The position numbers and the translations under genes were made by a program. This document shows, in pieces, positions 57,992-64,000 of a DNA stretch of 64,000 bases; position 1 is the stretch's first letter, and each line of letters begins with the position of its first letter. The stretch covers positions 3,224,001 through 3,288,000 of the forward strand of contig NC_015564.1 in the NCBI RefSeq assembly GCF_000214175.1. Reading direction: 5' to 3'. Under the pieces are notes generated by a model, which was not told where the DNA came from, ran no database searches, and saw only the letters and a program-made list of their open reading frames with translations. This stretch comes from Hoyosella subflava DQS3-9A1 (GTDB lineage: Bacteria > Actinomycetota > Actinomycetes > Mycobacteriales > Mycobacteriaceae).

Positions 57992-59602
57992 ATGACCACC
58001 ACAACACTAGAGGATGCGGAGGAACGGGCCAGAGGCTCTGCCGGTCCTCGCCCGGGGGCAGACGAGGCCCTGCTTCCGCAAGGAAGACTCTGGTTCGGCC
58101 GACTGCTCGGGCCTGCGCTTGGCCTCGCTGCCTACTTGCTCATCCCTGCCGACGACGCGCTTTCGAGCGCCGCACGTATCACTGCGGCCGTGGCGATCGT
58201 CATCGCAGTGTGGTGGATGACCGAAGCGCTGCCGCTGTCCGTGACATCGCTTGTGCCAATCGTGGCGTTCCCCACCCTCGGGGTGCTCGAACTCTCCGAG
58301 GCCACCGCTCCTTACGCCTCACCAACGGTCTTCTTGTTCATGGGTGGCTTCATCATCGCGCTCGCGATGCAAAAGTGGAATCTGCACAAACGGATCGCAC
58401 TTCTTGTGATGCGCGCTGTGGGAACGAAACCGCGACAACTCATCCTCGGTGTCATGATTGCCACCGCGTTCCTGTCGATGTGGGTGAGCAACACAGCGAC
58501 AACCCTCATGATGCTCCCTATCGGCATCAGTGTCCTGGCTCTTGTCGCCGCGAAGAAGGGCATCGATTCGGCGGCCGAAGGCAACGGGCCAGTATCCGAT
58601 ATCTTCGCTGACAAAGACACAAAGAACTTCGCCACGAGTCTCATGCTGGCGATCGCGTTCGCCGCGACCATCGGTGGCCTTGCCACTCTGATCGGCAGCC
58701 CCCCGAACCTGATCCTCGCGGGCTTCATCGAGGAAACCTACTCAGACATCACTATCACCTTCGCCGACTGGATGAAGGTCGGTGTACCTCTGGCCGTGGT
58801 CTTCCTCTTGATCGCCTGGCTGCTGCTCACCCGCGTCATCTACCCGACGAAGCTGACCAACGTCGTTGGCGGGAAAGAAATCATCCAGCGCGAACTCGAC
58901 AAACTCGGTCCGATGTCACGCGGTGAATGGGTGGTTCTGCTGGTCTTCGCGACCACAGCGTCACTCTGGGTTTTCCGCACTCCGCTGACGGAGTGGGACG
59001 CACTGACCTCGCGGCTGCCGTTCATCACCAACCTCGATGACGCCACCATCGGTATCGCCGCGGCGATCGCCCTGTTCATGATCCCCGCCGCTGTCAAGAA
59101 TGGCCGGGCCGCAATGGCGATGGACTGGAAAACCGCGCAGGCCGGCATCCCCTGGGGTGTGCTGCTGCTCTTCGGAGGTGGTCTGAGCCTCGCGAAGGCT
59201 GTCCAGGAAACGGGTCTCAGCACCTACATCGGAACCAAAGTCGATGGCTTCGGCGTGCTGCCTACGGTCCTGATGATCGCGGCCGTGTGCTTACTGATCC
59301 TCGGCCTCACTGAACTGACGAGTAACACAGCCACCGCGGCGACCTTCCTGCCCGTCCTCGGCGGAGTCGCGCTCGGTCTCGGGATCGACCCGATGCTGCT
59401 CCTCGTTCCTGCGGCATTCGCCGCGACATGCAGCTTCATGCTCCCCGTCGGCACCCCGCCGAACGCGATCGTATTCGGCTCCGGATACGTCACCATGGGC
59501 CAGATGATCCGCGCCGGTGTGTGGCTGAACATAATCGGCGTCTTCCTGATCACCGGCGCAGTCCTCCTCCTGGGCAGTTGGGGAATGGGTATCAGCCTCT
59601 GA
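57992..59602 (+). CDS. Sodium/dicarboxylate symporter of the SLC13/DASS family
   Basis: A 536-residue permease with about 11-13 membrane segments. The two SNT signatures of the family are present: WVSNTATTLMMLPIGI and LTSNTATAATFLPVLGG. They form the sodium and carboxylate site. VWWMTEALPLSVTSLVPI and GTPPNAIVFGSGYVTMGQM are further family blocks. It is expected to import succinate, fumarate, malate or citrate with sodium. The ATG has GGAGGTG seven bases upstream; the longer start at 57929 is less likely. Its neighbours are a CitA/DcuS-type sensor and regulator 40 bases downstream, which supports substrate-induced expression. Confidence 0.93.
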   Translation: MTTTTLEDAEERARGSAGPRPGADEALLPQGRLWFGRLLGPALGLAAYLLIPADDALSSAARITAAVAIVIAVWWMTEALPLSVTSLVPIVAFPTLGVLELSEATAPYASPTVFLFMGGFIIALAMQKWNLHKRIALLVMRAVGTKPRQLILGVMIATAFLSMWVSNTATTLMMLPIGISVLALVAAKKGIDSAAEGNGPVSDIFADKDTKNFATSLMLAIAFAATIGGLATLIGSPPNLILAGFIEETYSDITITFADWMKVGVPLAVVFLLIAWLLLTRVIYPTKLTNVVGGKEIIQRELDKLGPMSRGEWVVLLVFATTASLWVFRTPLTEWDALTSRLPFITNLDDATIGIAAAIALFMIPAAVKNGRAAMAMDWKTAQAGIPWGVLLLFGGGLSLAKAVQETGLSTYIGTKVDGFGVLPTVLMIAAVCLLILGLTELTSNTATAATFLPVLGGVALGLGIDPMLLLVPAAFAATCSFMLPVGTPPNAIVFGSGYVTMGQMIRAGVWLNIIGVFLITGAVLLLGSWGMGISL

Positions 59603-59642
59603 GCCCACCCCGGGTTCAGCCGAGATCTGGAACACTTGGACG

Positions 59643-61235
59643 ATGCGACGACCGCTCAGCCTGGCACAGCAACTCTTTGCTCTGCAGCTGGCGGTCATCG
59701 CTCTTCTCGTGATCGCCGGGTCACTTCTCGCGTACTTCGACTCCAAACGGATCAGCGAAGCTGCTGCCGAGCGGCGCGTTCTCGTGCTCGCGTCGGCCCT
59801 CGCCGAACTTGCGGAAGTACGCGACGCGCTAGCAAGCGACGACCCGGCAGCCCAGCTTCAGCCACTCGCATCAACCCTCGTAGCAGCAACCGGGAGCGAC
59901 TTCATCGTGTTCATGGCGCCGGACCGCACTCGCTTTTCGCACCCCGACGAGGCACTCATCGGGCAGCCATACATCGGTTCTATCGACGCTGCACTGGCGG
60001 GCGGGGTCGTCACCGAAAAGTACGAGGGCACACTCGGCCCGTCAGTCCGCGCAGTCGTTCCCATCCGCCCCGCCACTGAAGGCAGCGCCGAGATCACTGC
60101 GCTTGTGTCGATCGGCATACTTCAGCAGCAGCTCGGACGAGAGGTCCGAGAGCGAGTTCCCGTACTACTCGGCACTGCGGGCGGAGCACTCCTCATCGCC
60201 GCTGGCGGCACATTACTCATCAGTCGGCGGCTCAGCCGCCAGACACTCGGACTAGGCCCAGCCGAGATCACGCGGATGTACGAACAGCATGACGCTGTGT
60301 TGCACGCCGTCCGCGAAGGGCTTCTCATCGTCGATATCCGGGGCCGGCTCATTCTCGCCAATGACGAGGCGCAGCGTCTTCTCGGACTGCCCGGCTCGGC
60401 GGAAAACCGCCCGGTTAGCGAGCTCGGGCTCGATGAACCGATGACACTGCTGCTGACCAGTGGAGAGCCTGTCTCTGACCGGCTCATCGTCTTCCACGAT
60501 CGCGTACTAGTAGTCAACACAGAAATTGCGCGGAAAGACTCACGGACGCTCGGCACCGTCACGACCCTGCGTGACCATACTGAACTCGAGACTCTCACCG
60601 GTGAGCTCGACTCGGCCCGCGGCTTCGCCGAGGCGCTGCGCGCACAGGCTCACGAATCTGCGAACCGCCTGCACACCGTTGTGACCATGATCGAGCTGGG
60701 TCAGCCGGAGAAGGCCGTCGAGTTCGCGACCGTTGAACTTCAGGCTGCTCAGCAACTGACAGATCGCGTCCTCGGGGCGGTGGACGAACCAGCATTGGCC
60801 GCACTGCTTCTCAGCAAGGCAGCGCAGGCGCACGAAAAGGGTGTCGAACTCGTCATCTCGGAAGACACAGCCGTCACCGTCCAGGACGTCTCCCCTAGAG
60901 ACCTGGTCACGATCGTGGGCAACCTCGTCGATAACGCTATCGATGCCGCTGTCGCCGCCCCACCGCCACGCCGGGTGTCTGTATCAGCGATTACCGGTGA
61001 AGACGCCTTCGTGCTGACTGTCACGGACACCGGCCGAGGCGTCGATTCTCAGCATATCGACGACATCTTCACACGCGGCTGGTCCACGAAAACCGCGGAA
61101 GCGCCGCATGGGCGCGGGCTCGGGTTAGCCCTCGTCAAGCAGATACTCGCCAAGTACAGCGGCACCATTGATGTGGAAGTTAATGGGGGAACCGTGTTCA
61201 CTGTTCGTCTCCCTGCCAGTAGGGGTGACCGTTGA
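59643..61235 (+). CDS. CitA/DcuS-type sensor histidine kinase
   Basis: A 530-residue membrane kinase. TM1 lies at about 10-32, followed by an extracytoplasmic PDC-like sensor domain (about 33-170), TM2 at about 172-194, a PAS domain at about 210-310 and the kinase core. Phosphorylated His337 sits in RAQAHESANRLHTV, the DcuS/CitA-specific H-box. The ATPase motifs are VGNLVDNAIDAA (N box), DTGRGVD (G1) and HGRGLGLALVKQ (G2). Family members sense external C4-dicarboxylates or citrate. The TGA overlaps the TTG start of the response regulator, so the two are coupled. Confidence 0.93.
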   Translation: MRRPLSLAQQLFALQLAVIALLVIAGSLLAYFDSKRISEAAAERRVLVLASALAELAEVRDALASDDPAAQLQPLASTLVAATGSDFIVFMAPDRTRFSHPDEALIGQPYIGSIDAALAGGVVTEKYEGTLGPSVRAVVPIRPATEGSAEITALVSIGILQQQLGREVRERVPVLLGTAGGALLIAAGGTLLISRRLSRQTLGLGPAEITRMYEQHDAVLHAVREGLLIVDIRGRLILANDEAQRLLGLPGSAENRPVSELGLDEPMTLLLTSGEPVSDRLIVFHDRVLVVNTEIARKDSRTLGTVTTLRDHTELETLTGELDSARGFAEALRAQAHESANRLHTVVTMIELGQPEKAVEFATVELQAAQQLTDRVLGAVDEPALAALLLSKAAQAHEKGVELVISEDTAVTVQDVSPRDLVTIVGNLVDNAIDAAVAAPPPRRVSVSAITGEDAFVLTVTDTGRGVDSQHIDDIFTRGWSTKTAEAPHGRGLGLALVKQILAKYSGTIDVEVNGGTVFTVRLPASRGDR

Positions 61236-61912
61236 TCAAGACGCTCATAGTCGAAGATGACGCGCGTATCGCCGACGCGCATGCTCAATACGTCGGGCGT
61301 GTGAGCGGGTTCACCGTCGCAGGCGTTGTGAGCAGCGGGGCCCGGGCATGGGAGTTCCTCGGGGCGCACGACGTCGACCTCATCCTGCTCGATTTCTATC
61401 TGCCCGACATGACGGGCCTCGATGTATGCCGCGGGATCCGGGCCCGCGGTCACCTCGTGGACATCATCGCAATCACGTCGGCTCGCGATGTGCAGATCGT
61501 CCGCTCGGTCGTCGCCTACGGCGTCGTTCACTACCTGCTGAAACCGTTTACCTTCGCGGCCTTCAAGGCGAAGCTCGAGAGCTACCGCGAGTTCCGGGAT
61601 CAGCTCACCCAGTCCGGCACCGATACCGCCCAGCAAGATGTTGACCGAGCACTTGGCGCGCTGCGCGGTGGACACAGTGCACCACCCCCCAAGGGGATGA
61701 GCGAGACGACCTTGACGGCTGTAGTCGACGCTCTGCGAATGCATCCCGAGACAGGCATCTCGGCGAGTGACCTCGCCGACGAACTTGGCATGGCGCGCGT
61801 GACCACCCGCCGCTATCTTGAACACCTCGTCGAGCAGGGTGTCGCTGATCGCGCTCCCCGCTACGGCAGCCAGGGGCGCCCGGAAATGATCTTCCGGTGG
61901 CGCCGCCGCTGA
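61232..61912 (+). CDS. CitB/DcuR-type response regulator
   Basis: A 226-residue regulator starting with TTG. The receiver domain has TLIVEDDARIADAHAQYV, phosphorylated Asp54 in LILLDFYLPDMTGLDV and the conserved Lys in YLLKPFTF. After a linker the C-terminal helix-turn-helix reads TGISASDLADELGMARVTTR, RYLEHLVEQGVADRAPRYGS and RPEMIFRWR. This is the CitB/DctR layout. The ribosome site AGGGGTG precedes the TTG. It probably activates the adjacent carrier gene. It is convergent with gatA with six bases between the stops. Confidence 0.93.
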   Translation: MIKTLIVEDDARIADAHAQYVGRVSGFTVAGVVSSGARAWEFLGAHDVDLILLDFYLPDMTGLDVCRGIRARGHLVDIIAITSARDVQIVRSVVAYGVVHYLLKPFTFAAFKAKLESYREFRDQLTQSGTDTAQQDVDRALGALRGGHSAPPPKGMSETTLTAVVDALRMHPETGISASDLADELGMARVTTRRYLEHLVEQGVADRAPRYGSQGRPEMIFRWRRR

Positions 61913-61918
61913 CCGAAC

Positions 61919-63403
61919 TCACACAGCCGCAGGAAGCGGCCCCCGCGCAGCTTCATATGCCGCACCTATCCGGTATAGGCGCTCGTCCGCGAGTGCAGGC
62001 GCCATGATCTGCAGCCCTACAGGCAGTCCGTCGTCGGGGGACAAACCAGCTGGAACTGACATTGCGCAATGACCAGCAAGGTTTGTGGGCAGGGTGCAGA
62101 GGTCGGAGAGGTACATCGCGATCGGATCGTCAACCTTCTCGCCGAGCTGCCACGCGGTGAAGGGGCTGGTAGGCGCGACAAGGACGTCGACCTGCTCGTA
62201 CGCTGCATCGAAGTCCCGTGCGATCAAGGTCCGCACCTTGAGCGCCTGGCCGTAATACGCGTCGTAATACCCCGCGGAGAGCGCGTAGGTACCGATCATG
62301 ATCCGTCGCTTGACCTCTTTGCCAAATCCCGCGGAACGAGTCTCCGCCATCACTTGCTCAGCGCTTCTGGTCCCGTCATTGCCCACCCGTAGTCCGTACC
62401 GCATCGCATCAAACCGTGCGAGGTTCGAGGACACTTCGCTCGGCAGGATCAGATAGTAGGCAGCAAGTGCATAGGTGAAATGTGGGCACGACACTTCGAC
62501 GACTTCGGCGCCGAGACCTCGCAGCGCCTCCACAGCCTTGTCGAAGGTGCTGATGACACCGGGCTGGTACGAGTCCGAGTGCAGTTCCTTGACCACACCG
62601 ACGCGGACGCCGCTGAGGCTGCCCTCCGCACCTTCCTTCGCGGCCTGGACGACAGGGCGGACGGGCGTGTCGATCGACGTGGAGTCACGCGGGTCGTGCC
62701 CGGCAATCACCTCGTGCAGCAGCGCAGTGTCGAGGACAGTGCGTGCACACGGCCCACCCTGATCCAGAGACGACGCGCAGGCGACCAGCCCGAAGCGCGA
62801 GACAGTTCCGTAAGTGGGTTTCACGCCCACGGTGGACGTCATCGCGGCGGGCTGGCGGATCGAGCCGCCGGTGTCAGTTCCGATCGCCAATGGCGCTTCG
62901 AACGCGGCGAGCGCTGCGGCTGAGCCGCCTCCTGAACCGCCCGGAATGCGGTTCTCACCCCAGGGGTTGAGGGTGGGCCCATACGCCGAGTTTTCGGTGG
63001 ATGACCCCATCGCGAATTCGTCCATGTTCGTTTTACCGAGGATGGGGATTCCGGCCTGCCGCAGTCGCGTCGTCAGAGTGGCGTCATAGGGAGGCACCCA
63101 CCCCTCGAGAATCTTCGATGCGCACGTCGTGGGCATGTCGGAGGTCGTGAAAACGTCTTTGAGCGCGAGCGGCACACCAGCGAGCGGGGAGAGCATTTCA
63201 TCGCCACGTGCTAGCGCCTCATCCACAGCCTGGGCCGCCGAGAGCGCTTCGTCATCCGCAATGTGCAGGAAGGCGTTGTACTGCCCGTCGACCGCACGAA
63301 TACGGTCCAGGTGGGCTTGCGTGGCCTCCACGGCAGACACCTCGCGGGAATGGATCTTGTCCGCGAGTTCCGCCGCCGAGAGCCGTGTCAGATCGTCCGT
63401 CAC
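61919..63403 (-). CDS. gatA: Aspartyl/glutamyl-tRNA amidotransferase subunit A
   Basis: A 494-residue amidase-signature glutaminase of GatCAB that releases ammonia from glutamine for transamidation. The catalytic Ser-cisSer-Lys triad lies in [20 protein letters not shown] (Lys) and [20 protein letters not shown] with [20 protein letters not shown] (the two serines). [19 protein letters not shown] and [20 protein letters not shown] are also typical. Complete. GTG start overlapping the gatC stop by four bases, so the two subunits are coupled. Confidence 0.97.
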   Translation of the reverse strand: MTDDLTRLSAAELADKIHSREVSAVEATQAHLDRIRAVDGQYNAFLHIADDEALSAAQAVDEALARGDEMLSPLAGVPLALKDVFTTSDMPTTCASKILEGWVPPYDATLTTRLRQAGIPILGKTNMDEFAMGSSTENSAYGPTLNPWGENRIPGGSGGGSAAALAAFEAPLAIGTDTGGSIRQPAAMTSTVGVKPTYGTVSRFGLVACASSLDQGGPCARTVLDTALLHEVIAGHDPRDSTSIDTPVRPVVQAAKEGAEGSLSGVRVGVVKELHSDSYQPGVISTFDKAVEALRGLGAEVVEVSCPHFTYALAAYYLILPSEVSSNLARFDAMRYGLRVGNDGTRSAEQVMAETRSAGFGKEVKRRIMIGTYALSAGYYDAYYGQALKVRTLIARDFDAAYEQVDVLVAPTSPFTAWQLGEKVDDPIAMYLSDLCTLPTNLAGHCAMSVPAGLSPDDGLPVGLQIMAPALADERLYRIGAAYEAARGPLPAAV

Positions 63404-63699
63404 TGTTCTTCCCCCAGGATCTGAGGCACAGCAAAGCGACTTTCGTCGACCTCGGGAGCGCCGGATAGCGCCTGCTCCTGCGTCAAACCTGGCTGGATGA
63501 CGTCGTCACGCCAGACGTTGGCGGTCGCTGCGGGATGCGCTGTCGCGGGAACATCGTCAGCAGCTACCTCGGAGACAGCCTTGACGTGGTTGAGAATCGA
63601 GTCGAGCTGGCCAGCGAACTCGTCGAGTTCCGCGTCGGTCAGCGCAAGCCGGGACAACCGGGCGAGGTGTGCAACCTCGTCGCGGGAGATGGCAGGCAC
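63400..63699 (-). CDS. gatC: Aspartyl/glutamyl-tRNA amidotransferase subunit C
   Basis: A 99-residue small subunit that belts GatA and GatB together. [20 protein letters not shown] and [20 protein letters not shown] are the two helices that define the family. [20 protein letters not shown] then SRFAVPQIL form the extended tail. Normal length. It is the first gene of the gatCA operon. The ATG is preceded by GGAAAGGGG. Upstream lies the truncated TetR gene on the same strand. Confidence 0.95.
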   Translation of the reverse strand: MPAISRDEVAHLARLSRLALTDAELDEFAGQLDSILNHVKAVSEVAADDVPATAHPAATANVWRDDVIQPGLTQEQALSGAPEVDESRFAVPQILGEEQ

Positions 63700-63746
63700 T
63701 GCTGTGGCCCCTTTCCGGAGAAATCGCGAAGGTGGACCCGCCTAGC

Positions 63747-64000
63747 CTAGCCGTAACAACACTCGTCTGAAGCTGGAGGCTCAGCCTCCTGTTTATCCAC
63801 CGTGCCCATCATTGCTCGCCACAGAACGACGGCCGTATCCACCAGGGCATCAGGTTCGATGTCCAGCTCGCCGCCGAGCCAATCGGTGACTAGCTGGCTC
63901 AATCCGCCAACGAATGCGGTAGCCGCAATGCGGGTCTCGGCCTCGGGCGGGTCGGGCCGCACGAGGATCGCCTGCGACTCGTGCTCAACGAGGGTGACGA
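63747..64000 (-). CDS. TetR family regulator, C-terminal fragment cut by the window edge
   Basis: The minus-strand frame is open to the right edge and ends at 63747. The visible 83 residues read TLVEHESQAILVRPD, AETRIAATAFVGGLSQLVTD, WLGGELDIEPDALVDTAVVL and WRAMMGT. This is the end of a TetR ligand/dimer domain, with the characteristic helix LVTDWL followed by a proline-bounded final helix. The DNA-binding domain lies outside the window, so the start is unknown. It is not part of the conserved gatC neighbourhood known to me from mycobacteria. Confidence 0.7.
   Translation of the reverse strand, partial: VTLVEHESQAILVRPDPPEAETRIAATAFVGGLSQLVTDWLGGELDIEPDALVDTAVVLWRAMMGTVDKQEAEPPASDECCYG

Overview
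The window is a high-GC actinobacterial chromosome segment. Gene content and order point to the mycolic-acid actinomycetes (Mycobacteriales: Rhodococcus, Hoyosella, Nocardia or Mycobacterium relatives). From memory, the order mutM-rnc-rpmF-DUF177-sepIVA ... coaD-rsmD-pyc ... recG-rpmB-ung ... thiL-ddl-gpsA-cofC-ppk-mutT1-hupB-leuD-leuC-IclR-tRNAs-gltX-FAH-MFS-leuB-serA-ilvC-ilvN-ilvB-cfp6-DoxX-lppZ-gatB-pfkA-gatA-gatC follows the Rv2924c to Rv3012c stretch of Mycobacterium tuberculosis. I cannot fix genus or species from the sequence alone.

Layout. 1-2.3 kb: an accessory patch with the tail of a zinc-type dehydrogenase, gene debris, and a TetR regulator divergent from a short-chain dehydrogenase. 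2.4-14.5 kb: a long minus-strand housekeeping block covering DNA repair, RNase III, L32, division factor, CoA synthesis, rRNA methylation, pyruvate carboxylase, RecG and a DAK protein. 14.7-15.7 kb: rpmB and ung. 15.8-26.4 kb: an inserted lipid/polyhydroxyalkanoate module with R-hydratase, PucR regulator, permease, acyl-CoA ligase, PHA synthase, PHA depolymerase, acyl-CoA dehydrogenase and desaturase. 26.6-35.5 kb: thiL, ddl, gpsA, cofC, ppk, mutT1, hupB. 35.7-52.7 kb: branched-chain amino acid and serine synthesis (leuDC, IclR regulator, leuB, serA, ilvCNB, ilvD), interrupted by two tRNAs, gltX, a FAH-family enzyme, an MFS carrier and a secreted protease. 52.8-64 kb: DoxX protein, lipoprotein LppZ, gatB, pfkA, a dicarboxylate carrier with its own two-component system, gatA, gatC and a truncated TetR gene.

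How the genes work together. Leu, Ile and Val synthesis is nearly complete here apart from leuA, ilvE and ilvA. The ilvBNC operon is preceded by a 15-codon leader peptide rich in Val, Ile and Leu codons and by a rho-independent hairpin, so attenuation is very likely. The tRNA-Glu and tRNA-Gln genes, gltX and gatCAB form the indirect route to Gln-tRNA. The PHA module carries the steps expected for storing and remobilising medium-chain hydroxy acids. Several convergent gene junctions carry unusually long, nearly perfect inverted repeats that probably stop transcription from both sides.

I saw no CRISPR array, insertion sequence, phage or rRNA operon.
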